Part shown: positions 1 through 12,359 of the stretch, in pieces
Position numbering within the stretch: position 1 is the stretch's first letter
Layout: each line of letters begins with the position of its first letter
From: Epiperipatus broadwayi
Taxonomy: Eukaryota > Onychophora > Udeonychophora > Euonychophora > Peripatidae
Direction of reading: 5' to 3'
DNA: 64,000 nt
NCBI GenBank assembly: GCA_028023455.1
Contig: JAQFVV010006507.1
Span: 498,001-562,000, forward strand
Notes under the pieces: generated by a model
Database searches by the model: none
What the model was told of the DNA's origin: nothing
What the model saw: the letters and a program-made list of their open reading frames with translations, nothing else
Made by a program: the position numbers and the translations under genes

Positions 1-650
1 TATTTAAAAAGCAGAAAATATATATGACATTTACATAAAATATATATGAAAAAGAATTAAATTTATAACACTACTACAGTTAGGAATTTGATCATAAAAT
101 CACTAAATTACACAAATTGCCTAAAATATTTTTTAAAACAGCATAAAATATACACATGTTATTTGCATTGCAATATATAACAATGAATAAATGGAATGGG
201 TCTTGTATTTTATTATAAATGGATCCAATATTCTGAAAAAAAAATGGAGATTTCAAGTAAAATTTTTTCACTTTTTTTTCCAAAATGGCCACATGATTAC
301 AGAGTATATCTTCTGAAATGTGATTTGGTTGAAAAACAGTAACAAATAAATCTTTTTTTTAAATATTTGTTTTTCATAAAATATAAAACTTTTATTAATA
401 ATTAATGATGGTGACCAATTATTTTTTATTTTGTTTATTACACAAATGAATGCATCAACATCTATGCCACATCATATTGACAAAATATGAATCCAGGTGT
501 TTGCAGTGATGTTTGTCACTATTGCTTATTACACCATTTCATTGATCTCCAAAGTCTATTGATATTTTGGGGAAAGTACAGTTATTTACTCATTTAAAAT
601 CAAAGAATTAAGCAACAATGAAATTGAAAGTGGACAATAACTACAAAGAG
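1..650. other. AT-rich sequence, nothing recognised
   Basis: There is no supported gene here. Short open frames on both strands are AT-rich chance frames with no domain pattern. I could not align the stretch to the satellite that starts near 1,050. Confidence 0.5.
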
Positions 651-896
651 AAAATGCAATGCAAGTAAAATCAAGCTGTTTTTAGAATAAAATGTTGACC
701 AAAAACTGAGCAAAAAAATGGTTTTTGGAAGGAAAATTGTTTTTTTACCAGATTGGATAAAAAATACATAAAAAAATGCAATGCAATTGAAATCAAGCTG
801 TTATCAGAATGAAATCTTAAACAAAAATTCAGCAAAAAAATTTGTTTGGGAAAAAAATTCTTTTGTTAACAGATTGGAGATCAGATAAAAAAAACA
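651..896. repeat. Diverged tandem duplication, period about 122 bp
   Basis: Two adjacent copies start at about 651 and 773. They share, in order, AAAATGCAATGCAA, ATCAAGCTGTT, a CAAAAA..AGCAAAAAAA block and an ACCAGATTGGA/ACAGATTGGA block. Copies are roughly 75-80% alike by eye. There are no coding features. Confidence 0.6.
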
Positions 897-1049
897 TATT
901 TTGATACAAGATCATATTTACTTGGATTTATTTGACCTAATCACAAGCTTACACATTTATTACAGATGTGTAAGGGTGCAACAGGTCTAATAAATGCTGT
1001 GTCACATGACTAATACATAAGTACCAAAGATAATTATAAAGATAGAAGA

Positions 1050-3218
1050 TAAACTTGCTTAGCCAAAGTAATTGTCAATTAATAGTAATTGATATTTTTT
1101 AGTAACAATAAATAATAAGGTACATCTTTATCTCCACATTTTTATTCATTATTATAATTGGAATTCATAGACTCATATAATTCTACATATGGAAAACTCT
1201 ATGCAAAGGTGAGAAAAGATTGCTGGTCAAATGTCAATATAGCTGATTTTTTCACACTCTCATTTCTATAAAAAATAGGTTTATGTATTTAAATTCTTAT
1301 AATAATTTGGGGTTAAAGTTAAAGAGGATCCCTTCTACTTCATCAAATGAATCCAAAATATAAGGCTATTATATATTTAAAAGAAACACTATCTCAAACG
1401 CAGGAATTGTAATAATTGATGATTTAGAGATAACATCAAATAATAAAGATTATCTTTATTTGATTAATATTATTTCCAAATTTGTATTCATTATTATAAT
1501 ACCAGTTCAAATAAACATTTACTTGAACATATACAATTTTCTGAAGCACTTTCAAATATTATTTGCATATCAATAAAAATTCTATTCTTCCACATTTTCA
1601 CACTTGTAAGAAAAATAATTATAGTTATAAAAAAGAACTTGTTTAGCATGAAGAATTATCAATTACTAAAAATAAAAAATTCTTTATACCATTAATGGAT
1701 AAAGTTTATTGCAATATATTGGATATTATCTCTTCATTTTTATTCATTATTATAATAACAATTCATCAAAACAATTAATTCAATACATAGAACAGTCTGG
1801 AAAAAGGAAATAATTATTTGTCAAATATAAAGAAAGAATCTATACATTCACATTCTCACTCCTATAAAAATAGCTTTCACAGTTTAAATCCTTATACAAA
1901 TTTGGGTTTGAAATAAAACCAAACATGTTTATTTCATCAATGTCTTTCAAAAAATGAGTTAATACATGTTTAAAAAAAAAAAACCTGCTCTCTAAAGAAT
2001 TTAAAACTATTATTTTGACTAATATCAAGAAAGATTCTGTTCTTTCACACTCTCACAATAATAAAATAATTTTCTAGGCTTTAATCAATATAAGAACAAG
2101 AGTGTAACAGAACCATTTTTATTTCAACAAAAAAACAAGAAAATAGTTATTATAAGTTGAGGAGACCAGTTTGTTAGTTTCAGGAATTGTCAATTACTAA
2201 TAATTGATAATTTCCTGGTAACATCACATAATAAAATTTCTCTTTATTTATAAATAATACCTCCTCATTTCTCTTCATTATTAAAATACCAATCATTTAA
2301 ATGAACATATAAAACTCCCTAGAGGATTTAAAAATATTATTTGCTGAATGTTAAGAAAGATTCTATGTTTTCACATTCTCACAGATTCAAAATTATCTCT
2401 CTGTTGGTTAAACTCAAATAAATCCAACAAAAATATTATTGGTGAATGTGCAACACATGGTTAGCATCAGTAAATGTCAATTATCAGTAATTGATAATTT
2501 CATGGTAAATCAAAACTTAATGTTTATCTCTAAACATTAGCACATTATTTTTATTCATTATTCTAATAGAAATCCATGGAAAGATTTCATCTGACATGTA
2601 TGCAACACTCTGGAGAAGTTGCAAATGTTATTTTTCAAATATCAAGATGATGCCATTCTTTTACATCTTCACATACAAAAATAGCTTTCTATTTATACAT
2701 TTATATAATTACCTAGATTTGAATTTATAAACAACAACTTTTTACCAATTCACAACAAAATAGCTATTAAAGGTTCAGCAAAAAGTTTTATCTACTCTCA
2801 GAAATTGTTAATAAGTATTAATAACCAATTCTTTAATGGCATCAAACATAAATATTTATCCAATTCCATGATTATTATTTCCTCCTTTCTAGTTAATATT
2901 TTAATAACAATCCATATAAACATTAATTTCAACATATAAATATTGTTGAACAGATTAAACTATTTTTGCAAAATATCAAAGAAAATATAATTCTTTTACA
3001 TTATCACACCTATAAAAATAGCTTTCTAGATTTAAATCAATATACAACTTGAGTGCTAAGTAAAAGAGTGTCCTAGTCACTTTAGCAAAAGTTTCCAATT
3101 AAAACAAAATCTTTATCAGCCTCAGAAATTGTCAATTAGTTGTAATTTTTAATTTCTTGGTAACAGCATACAATGAAGTTAATCTTTATTACTGGTTTAT
3201 TATCATCTTATTTCCATG
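1050..3218. repeat. Degenerate ~340-bp satellite, block A
   Basis: About six decayed monomers. Each carries the same ordered landmarks: a CAATTAGTAGTAATTGATAA-like box, GGTAACATCAAA, TTTATCTTTATTTCATGG, a TTCATTATTATAATAACAAT box (seen near 1,147, 1,489, 1,741, 2,270, 2,559 and 2,890), CTATAAAAATAGCTTTCT (for example 1,863 and 3,010) and GGGTTTGAAATAAAA. Spacing varies from about 250 to 350 because of indels, with a natural period near 340. The block stops abruptly at the CATG target site of the LTR element and resumes on the other side of it. Confidence 0.85.
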
Positions 3219-6200
3219 TGAAGCGGAATCTGAGATTCAGATTGCGCTTCACAGCCCACTTTCAATCTTCTGCTACCAACCTAAATTCGAACTCTATTCT
3301 TGCATACATATTCCACTCACTAACACATTTGTTTGTATCTTTTTGTTTGAGTATTATTAACTAACATATTTATGTACGATGATATTAGCATAAATATCTG
3401 AATTTAAACATGCAAAATAAAATTAATAAATGTCGCATCTGGAAATTCGTATGCGTAATAGGGAATGGGGGATTAATTATCACGGACTTATAATATCAAA
3501 ATATATTATAATTTCTGCATTTATTTCTTTTATAAAAGTTATAGTAATTGTTTGTTAGTTGCAGCTCAGATATCTATAAATATTGTAGGGACAAAGGTAC
3601 TGAGCAAATATTTAGTGGAAAAGTTCGTTATATGTAATTTTATAAAATGGTGTTTTTAAATTATTTTTTGCCATTAAACTATACTTTTCTGTTAAATCCA
3701 ATATGGAAGATGCGATTGTAATTAGTCAAAAATTAATTAAAAGTTTCTCTAAAATCAAAAGTAGAAACTAAACTTAATTGATTTACTTTTGTTACAAACA
3801 TTTTCTTTTATCAAAATTAATTAAAGTTCGAATACTTATCTAACAATGGCATCTTCCATCACAATCGGTAAAAGCTTGTATGCGAATTCTATTGAAAATT
3901 AGATTGCAATGACCAATCAGAAAGGGATTCCAAAAATACCGAGGCATGGAATTAATTACGATTTAATTTAGAGTGTAACTAGGACAGTCAAGGAGAGCAG
4001 TCACCAAGAAAATTTGGGTTCGTAAATTTCAATGTGTCCCGAGTAAATCTAAATCACCTTTCTCGCCATTCGAGACGGCCCTCCCTGCAATCTGTGCCCA
4101 TGGATCCCGATACTCATAGACTATACTGATATTCCTGTTCGTTAAATCATAAAATTACTACCTGCCTGAAAAACTATGTGTTATAAACTAGATCTAGTCT
4201 CTGAGGGAATTGAAACCATCAAAAGAACCGCCACGTTTTACAGAGGTAATCATTTCAAATGCTGCTAGACTCTTAAAGATACCGTGAATAATTTTAACCT
4301 TCACCTATCTATTTCTTTAAACTTTTTATAAATCTATCATTTGTAAAATTTAATATTTAGTTATGAATGAATTTGTAAAGTTCTTACCTTTTTGTTAATT
4401 GTACCTTGTTCTCTCTATATATAACTTAGCTGTAATCTCTCCTACATTAAACCTCTCCTGAATAATTATTAGTTCTTAATGTCCCGTCTATGCGGCAATA
4501 TTTTATTCTCATTATTATGTTTTATACTTTCAGATACTAAATTATATGTCGATAATTTTCCCCCAGAATCGCAAATGCTTACGCTATCTCTGTTAGTAAA
4601 AGAAAACCCTCCTTACTTTTCAGAGGATAATTAACCTAGTAGTTTTGAAAACAAATTTGTTATTCTTAGTATAGCGGGTGCCTGCCAGTCTGGGGAAATA
4701 AAATCAGAATTTGATAATTATTATACAGTGTTATTTTCTAAAACCAAGTCAAAATCTATTTTTTCAGAAATGTGTTTATTTGGTTAATTAAATAATAGCG
4801 CTAACTTCTAAAATCTGCAAATAGATTTATATGAGTAAAATTTATATTACTTTATTGAAATCAATAGCCACCACCGACTTTATATATATAGTTAATAATA
4901 TGAAAGTATTTATTTATGAAAGCATTCAAAACCAAAGATTTATATTTATATGTTGTAGAAAGTTTACGTGTAGTTTAAAATAATAAATAAGGGGGGGGGT
5001 TGTTTAGTTCTATGAGCTATATTATATTAGCATTAACTGTTAGTCTTCCACCTCCACGTAGTAATCAAGTCATACCAGTACGAGGGGTTTTTATTAATAA
5101 ATATAGGCAATAATTATTTATTCCTGAGCTAAATATCTATATATTTATATTAATGCAAGTGTTACGTGTATGCCGGCCTCTCGTGATATATATATCTTTG
5201 TGCTTCGTTCATTTTTACTTCTCATACTTAGGACAAGGTTTGACAAACCTCTTTTGATTTCTTCAGCACGAGATATTGTTGCATAGGGTTCGCTCTGGCA
5301 AAAGTCCAGCCTATGGCAATTCAATAAAGCGCCTTCTCAGTTATTTATGACCCGACCCTGCCGACGTTTGCAGAGAGTCGCATTTCATTAACAGTGAATT
5401 GAAGCATCTTCTTAGATCTTAGAATAGATCATTCCATTGCCCTCATACACGTACCACTCTCCCATATTTCGTTTTTGTTAAAAGCCTATTAATTCTCCTC
5501 AACTGTACTGTTATGATTGTACTAAATGGATTACCATTTATATATATATATATTCATTCGCACTTTCAGATACGACACTTCTGCCATTATTATTATTTCC
5601 TAGATTAGCTTCCCACACACGTTCTTATATAGCAAAATGCAAATATTACTTAAATAAAATTACCCTTATCATCCCATTGAATAAACTTACGTATTGGTAT
5701 GAATGCTGTTGTTCTTATTACTGGTGGATTCAAATAATTTCGGGTACCGTAGTCTAGCACTATTATTAAAAATCTTATGTATCCCAGTCGATCGATAAAT
5801 TATTGACATATAAATAGCCGCACTAGAATAAAGCCATGAATTATTTGTTATTGATGATTAAATATGTCCATTGTATAGTATTGTAAGGGAGGTTAATGTT
5901 GTCCAAGGGAGATAAACACCCATTTTATTGGCATTGTAATACCAATAACGTGTGCAATCATATATGCTCCAAGTTGATTTAATAAATTTTATATCTTTCT
6001 AAATATCTAAGTCATTGTTTCATTCATTGAATAGAAATAATTTTAATGTAACATAAAAAGGTTTCACTTACTAGATGATTGAAAATCGCTAATTATAATA
6101 TTATAGACATGAACCAAGTTCGAATAAGAGTCTCTTTGTGTCACGACTTTGTGATGCCGGCGGGTAGGAATAAATTAGATCAGTATCAGTGGAATTGTTG

Positions 6201-6348
6201 CTCATAAGTGGGTAGATCTGGAAAATAGGCAAATAGGGCAGAATTCATGAATTTTCCTGACTTATGTATCTTGCGCAGGATTGGATTCGAGGTACTTTTG
6301 CCTAGATGCTAGATCTTGTTATATGAACAGACAAAACCGACCGGTACA
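3219..6348 (+). repeat. 5' LTR of the giant-LTR element (3,130 bp)
   Basis: Direct repeat of 9,234-12,359 with TG...CA ends. At 3.1 kb it is several times longer than ordinary gypsy LTRs. It contains no long open frame. A CTATATATAAC box near 4,417 is a possible TATA element, and AATAAA motifs occur downstream; neither can be assigned with certainty. A (TA)n tract near 5,540 differs in length between the two LTRs. Confidence 0.93.
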
Positions 6349-6367
6349 GTTTTTTTTACCCCGGGTA

Positions 6368-6386
6368 TGGCGCCCAACGTGGGGCT
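6368..6386 (+). other. Primer-binding site, tRNA-Lys(CUU) type
   Basis: TGGCGCCCAACGTGGGGCT is the exact complement of the 3' end (with CCA) of animal tRNA-Lys(CUU), as I know that tRNA. It starts 19 nt after the LTR end, which is where minus-strand DNA synthesis would be primed. Confidence 0.9.
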
Positions 6387-7026
6387 ATTAATTACTTTTA
6401 CACCCTGAAGAACCCTGAATAATAGATGTTAGGATACTATATATATGATGTTTATTCTCTAAATAATGAATATATGTGTAAAAAATTTTTTTCTTGGTTT
6501 GTACACCCAGTTCAGATGATGTTCTTTTTATTATACACACTAGGTATAAGTCATTACTAAAATGTATATGATGTTCCCAATAATGTCAATCATATATGTA
6601 AATTTTTTTTTCCCATAAACAATATTCAGGATATATGTGATATTTTGTTCTTCTCCCATAAATAATGTAAACATATATGTACACTTTCTTGGGGTGGTGA
6701 AAGAAAAGTAGTGGCAGCTTTTAAATGCTTTCACACCCATAGTATGTAAAGAAAAAAAAGATATGTGCATCAAATAGTAATGACATCTTTAATTACTTTA
6801 TGATATTATACATCTGAACTGCTGTATAGCTGTCATAAATAAAAATATGTGTTTATAAAAATGTACGATCATCTAGTAAAAGTGTTGTAACAATCTACTC
6901 CTCTTGACTGGCACCCGGTAGTAATACCATTATAAATTTTGTCATCAGGTGGTAGATTGAATAAAAAAAAAATATTATTAGAAACAATGATTCCAAAATT
7001 TAACAAGTTATATAGAGAGCATTATT

Positions 7027-7141
7027 TGTACTTAACTATTGTACTTAACTATTGTACTCAACTATGTACTCAACTATGTAATGTACTCAACTATTGTACT
7101 CAACTATGTACTCAACTATGTAATGTACTCAACTATGTAAT
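7027..7141. repeat. Minisatellite, 12-16-bp units
   Basis: About eight tandem copies of TGTACTCAACTA with variable AT/TGTA linkers. The first copies read TGTACTTAACTA, so the array shows internal turnover. It lies inside the retrotransposon leader and is not part of the host satellite. Confidence 0.85.
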
Positions 7142-7276
7142 GCAAGTGTTAATAATTTTAATATGAGTAATACAATTTTAAGTATGTTTCAGGTGCAAAG
7201 GAACAACCAAACTTAAAGACCCAGCAAAAACACTGAAGAATGCACAAGAGTAGATTAGGTAACAATATGATATTTG

Positions 7277-7380
<104 letters not shown>

Positions 7381-7638
7381 AAATGTTGGATCTAGAAGTT
7401 AATAATGCAAAAGGCAGGCATGGTAGAATACTAAATATAATAAATCAGGTATAGATTGGGTACAGGTATGGGGGAGCAGAACAAGGAGGAGACTGTTGAG
7501 AATGGGGGAGAGGTGTATCAGGCCATAAATAAATAAAAACAAACAGAAAACCATAATTGAGCATTTTTGTGTCTTAAATAAATAAAATATATATAAATAA
7601 AATACACATATATCTATCTATATTTGAAGCTTAGCAGA

Positions 7639-8217
7639 ATGGAGAATAGTGATAAAGAGCAAGAACATCAGGAAGTTGTAACCATGGAATCTGTAGAAAG
7701 CTCCACACAGAAACAGGATATAAACCTACAAACATGGTTGATGGATATGTTCACTAACATAGAGAAAAAATTCGAAGCCAAGCATAATGAGATGAAGGAG
7801 TGGATGTCATCATTGTGTAATGAGATGAACAGTAGTATATTAAAGCAAATAGATGAGGTGCGAGCAGACTGCAGGAAAGGCTATGAAAAGGTTCATACTG
7901 AATTGGAAAAACTCTTGGAGGAGCATAAAGAAGAAACTAAAACTATAGTATCCAAAATGACTGGAGAATTAATGATGACACGAAGTGTGATAGACCAGCA
8001 AGAAGCTGCCCACCACATAGCCATAAGTCAAATAAATGAACATTTGGGTGATGAACTGAAGTGTCATGAAGAGCAAGAGAGGATCATTTTAAATGTGCAA
8101 GAAACACAGACGGAGCTTCAAGACCAGCTAAAGGAACTGAGAGGTGAAATTGATAAACTAAAAAGCAGCGCAGTGAAAATTTCAGACTTCAAACCTGACG
8201 CATCAGGACTAATATAG
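7639..8217 (+). CDS. Gag N-terminal coiled-coil segment (192 aa, ends at TAG)
   Basis: The first ATG of this frame is at 7,639; the frame is open a few codons further upstream but without an ATG. The product begins MENSDKEQEH and is strongly charged, rich in Glu, Lys and Gln. From about residue 25 to the end it shows long heptad-like runs (for example EKKFEAKHNEMKEW and TELQDQLKELRGEIDKLK), so a coiled coil that multimerises Gag is the likely role. It stops at TAG (8,215-8,217), but the same frame continues through 8,218-8,247 directly into the capsid-like part. This reads as one gag ORF split by a single in-frame stop. I cannot exclude programmed read-through, but the later frameshift favours decay. 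No nucleocapsid zinc knuckle is visible. Base composition is less AT-rich than the surroundings, as expected for coding DNA. Confidence 0.75.
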   Translation: MENSDKEQEHQEVVTMESVESSTQKQDINLQTWLMDMFTNIEKKFEAKHNEMKEWMSSLCNEMNSSILKQIDEVRADCRKGYEKVHTELEKLLEEHKEETKTIVSKMTGELMMTRSVIDQQEAAHHIAISQINEHLGDELKCHEEQERIILNVQETQTELQDQLKELRGEIDKLKSSAVKISDFKPDASGLI

Positions 8218-8915
8218 GAACACCACGTTGATAGGACATCAGATGTTATGCCCATAGGACAGATCTCAAATGCACATGCCTACCTGGCACAGTTCATCCA
8301 AGTGAAATCATTCAGAGGTGATGCTGGAGAAAATCCAAAAGCGCATATTGAAAGTCTTCAAGAATTGTTTCGTTTCCAACAGATCTCAGCACCAGATCAG
8401 GTAGCCTTGGCAATCCACTATCTCAATGGATATGCAAAATCATTGTGGGAAAGCCAGGAAGACAAGCCACTGAATTTCAAACAGTATGCAGCAGCTCTGT
8501 TAAGGACCTTCTGGAGTGAGGAGTGCCAGGATGGCATTTATCATTCGATTTTAAAAGAAATGTATGGATTGGCCAACAAGGAAACACACACACAGTTTTT
8601 TTTGAGGCAAGTGGCACGTCTCCGGTCTCTGACAGCATTCCCATTTACAGAGACCCAATTATCCGTGCAATACAACAAAATATGCCACCATACGTACAAC
8701 AAATGATGGTAGGATGCCGAATAAGGAGAATTGAGGAAATGGCACAATTCCTCACCACCATAGACTACACGCCCATCAACAAAGAACCTCATGAGAGAAT
8801 ACAGAAAGTTGAGCCAGCTAGAAACCAAGAAACCTCTCATGATCAACCTAACTTCTGGCGGGGTGACCAAACCCTCAATAAAAAGCCATTTGAACCTCCT
8901 GATCGGGGAAAGTAA
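8218..8915 (+). pseudogene. Gag capsid-like domain, frameshifted
   Basis: This continues in frame with the coiled-coil ORF. The pattern SFRGDAGENPKAHIESLQEL...VALAIHYLNGYAKSLWES...FKQYAAALLRTFW fits the retrotransposon Gag (capsid) family: helical, with an A..LW motif and a following F...L...F helix. Around 8,640-8,670 the reading frame shifts by one base. The first frame runs out at 8,706. The other frame resumes with RAIQQNMPPYVQQMM, the expected end of a capsid domain, and stops at 8,915 after a polar Pro/Asn/Lys tail. The change is consistent with loss of one base or gain of two. No CCHC knuckle and no pol follow. The protein would have built virus-like particles in the cytoplasm; this copy cannot make a full-length one. 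Confidence 0.8.
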
Positions 8916-9161
8916 GACAGAACAATAAATCACAGACGGATAGACAAGGAATTTGAACCATTTTTTAAAATAGGAAAAATGAATATAGTTTGCACTCAAT
9001 AATAGATAGGTCAAGATGTTTTTTTTAGCATATAGCAGCAAAGAACAAAATGGGGCTAGCATTAGTTTGATAAGTTTTTTTTAATAGATAAATAAATTAC
9101 ATACTCCTTTCAAACCAGGTTGTTCTTTTGTCACCGGAACAGCAAGTAAGATTTTTTTTTT
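8916..9161. other. 3' untranslated internal part of the LTR element
   Basis: AT-rich, non-coding sequence between the gag remnant and the polypurine region. It contains no pol sequence, which supports calling the element non-autonomous. Confidence 0.6.
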
Positions 9162-9233
9162 TTACATTTTTTTTATCAATTGTAAGTCCGGGGAAATTTA
9201 CATTTTTTTTATCAAATTGTAAGTCCGGGAAAA
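9162..9233 (+). other. Duplicated polypurine-tract region
   Basis: Two tandem units of about 36 bp (9,162-9,196 and 9,197-9,233), each running TTACATTTTTTTTATCAA, TTGTAAGTCC, then GGGGAAA or GGGAAAA. The second ends exactly at the 3' LTR start, so GGGAAAA (9,227-9,233) is the probable plus-strand primer. It is short for a polypurine tract, and the upstream duplicate offers a second potential priming site. Confidence 0.6.
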
Positions 9234-12200
9234 TGAAGCGGAATCTGAGATTCAGATTGCGCTTCACAGCCCACTTTCAATCTTCCGCTACCAACCTAAA
9301 TTCGAACTCTATTCTTGCATACATATTCCACTCACTAACACATTTGTTTGTATCTTTTTGTTTGAGTATTATTAACTAACATATTTATGTATGAAGATAT
9401 TAGCATAAATATCTGAATTTAAACATGCAAAATAAAATTAATAAATGTCGCATCTGGAAATTCGTATGCGTAATAGGGAATGGGGGATTAATTATCACGG
9501 ACTTATAATATCAAAATATATTATAATTTCTGCATTTATTTCTTTTATAAAAGTTATAGTAATTGTTTGTTAATTGCAGCTCAGATATCTATAAATATTG
9601 TAGGGACAAAGGTACTGAGCAAATATTTAGTGGAAAAGTTCGTTATATGTAATTTTATAAAATGGTGTTTTTAAATTTTTTTTGCTATTAAACTATACTT
9701 TTCTGTTAAATCTAATATGGAAGATGCGATTGTAATTAGTCAAAAATTAAGTAAAAGTTTCTCTAAAATCAAAAGTAGAAACTAAACTTAATTGATTTAC
9801 TTTTGTTACAAACATTTTCTTTTATCAAAATTAATTAAAGTTCGAATACTTATCTAACAATGGCATCTTCCATCACAATCGGTAAAAGCTTGTATGCGAA
9901 TTCTTTTGAAAATTAGATTGCAATGACCAATCAGAAAGGGATTCCAAAAATACTGAGGCATGGAATTAATTACGATTTAATTTAGAGTGTAACTAGGACA
10001 GTCAAGGAGAGCAGTCACCAAGAAAATTTGGGTTCATAAATTTCAATGTGTCCCGAGTAAATCTAAATCACCTTTCTCACCATTCGAGATGGCCCTCCCT
10101 GCAATCTGTGCCCATGGATCCCGATACTCATAGACTATACTGATATTCCTGTTCGTTAAATCATAAAATTACTACCTGCCTGAAAAACTATGTGTTATAA
10201 ACTAGATCTAGTCTCCGAGGGAATTGAAACCATCAAAAGAACCGCCACGTTTTACAGAGGTAATCATTTCAAATGCTGCTAGACTCTTAAAGTTACCGTG
10301 AATAATTTTAACCTTCACCTATCTATTTCTTTAAACTTTTTATAAATCTATCATTTGTAAAATTTAATATTTAGTTATGAATGAATTTGTAAAGTTCTTA
10401 CCTTTTTGTTAATTGTACCTTGTTCTCTCTATATATAACTTAGCTGTAATCTCTCCTACATTAAACCTCTCCTGAATAATTATTAGTTCTTAATGTCCCA
10501 TCTATGCGGCAATATTTTATTCTCATTATTATGTTTTATACTTTCAGATACTAAATTATATGTTGATAATTTTCCCCCAGAATCGCAAATGCTTACGCTA
10601 TCTCTGTTAGTAAAAGAAAACCCTCGTTACTTTTCAGAGGGTAATTAACCTAGTAGTTTTGAAAACAAATTTGTTATTCTTAGTATAGCGGGTGCCTGCC
10701 AGTCTGGGGAAATAAAATCAGAATTTGATAATTATTATACAGTGTTATTTTCTAAAACCAAGTCAAAATCTATTTTTTCAGAAATGTGTTTATTTGGTTA
10801 ATTAAATAATAGCGCTAACTTCTAAAACCTGCAAATAGATTTATATGAGTAAAATTAATATTACTTTATTGAAATCAATAGCCACCACCGACTTTATATA
10901 TATAGTTAATAATATGAAAGTATTTATTTATGAAAGCATTCAAAACCAAAGATTTATATTTATATGTTGTGGAAAGTTTACGTGTAGTTTAAAATAATAA
11001 ATTGGGGGGGGGGTCGTTTAGTTCTATGAGCTATATTATATTAGCATTAACTGTTAGTCTTCCACCTCCACGTAGTAATCAAGTCATACCGGTACGAGGG
11101 ATTTTTATTAATAAAGATAGGCAATAATTATTTATTCCTGAGCTAAATATCTATATATTTATATTAATGCAAGCGTTACGTGTATACCGGCCTCTCGTGA
11201 TATATATATCTTTGTGCTTCGTTCATTTTTACTTCTCATACTTAGGACAAGGTTTGACAAATCTCTTTTGATTTCTTCAGCGCGAGATATTGTTGCATAG
11301 GGTTCGCTCTGGCAAAAGTCCAGCCTATGGCAATTCAATAAAGCGCCTTCTCAGTTATTTATGACCCGACCCTGCCGACGTTTGCAGAGAGTCGCATTTC
11401 ATTAACAGTGAATTGAAGCATCTTCTTAGATCTTAGAATAGATCGTTCCATTGCCCTCATACACGTACCGCTCTCCCATATTTCGTTTTTGTTAAAAGCC
11501 TATTAATTCTCCTCAACCGTACTGTTATGATTATACTAAATGGATTACCATTTTTATATATATTCATTTGCACTTTCAGATACGACACTTCTGCCATTAT
11601 TATTATTTCCTAGATTAGCTTCCCACACACGTTCTTATATAGCAAAATGCAAATATTACTTAAATAAAATTACCCTTATCATCCCACTGAATAAACTTAC
11701 GTATTGGTATGAATGCTGTTGTTCTTATTACTGGTGGATTCAAATAATTTCGGGTACCGTAGTCTAGCGCTATTATTAAAAATCTTATGTATCCCAGTCG
11801 ATCGATAAATTATTGACATATAAATAGCCACACTAGAATAAAGCCATGAATTATTTGTTATTGATGATTAAATATGTCCATTGTATAGTATTGTAAGGGA
11901 GGTTAATGTTGTCCAAGGGAGATAAACACCCTTTTTATTGGCATTGTAATACCAATAACGTGTGCAATCATATATGCTCCAAGTTGATTTAATAAATTTT
12001 ATATCTTTCTAAATATCTAAGTCATTGTTTCATTCATTGAATAGAAATAATTTTAATGTAACATAAAAAGGTTTCACTTACTAGATGATTGAAAATCGCT
12101 AATTATAATATTATAGACATGAACCAAGTTCGAATAAGAGTCTCTTTGTGTCACGACTTTGTGATGCCGGCGGGGTAGGAATAAATTAGATCAGTTTCAG

Positions 12201-12359
12201 TGGAATTGTTGCTCATAAGTGGGTAGATCTGGAAAATAGGCAAATAGGGCAGAATTCATGAATGTTCCTGACTTATGTATCTTGCGCAGGATTGGATTCG
12301 AGGTACTTTTGCCTAGATGCTAGATCTTTTTATATGAACAGACAAAACCGACCGGTACA
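9234..12359 (+). repeat. 3' LTR of the giant-LTR element (3,126 bp)
   Basis: Near-identical partner of 3,219-6,348, with the same TGAAGCGG...CCGGTACA ends. Around 19 of about 47 differences from the 5' LTR change a CG in one copy to TG or CA in the other. A shorter (TA)n tract near 11,555 and a one-base G insertion near 12,173 are the clearest indels. Confidence 0.93.

Noticed and set aside
8541-9062. 173-aa minus-strand open frame opposite gag
   Set aside because: Shadow of the gag region on the other strand; the sense strand gives the recognisable capsid pattern.
9128-9379. 83-aa open frame across the internal region/3' LTR border, with a related frame at 3,157-3,364
   Set aside because: Both lie over the LTR start and end in LTR sequence; there is no domain, and the similarity only reflects the repeated LTR.
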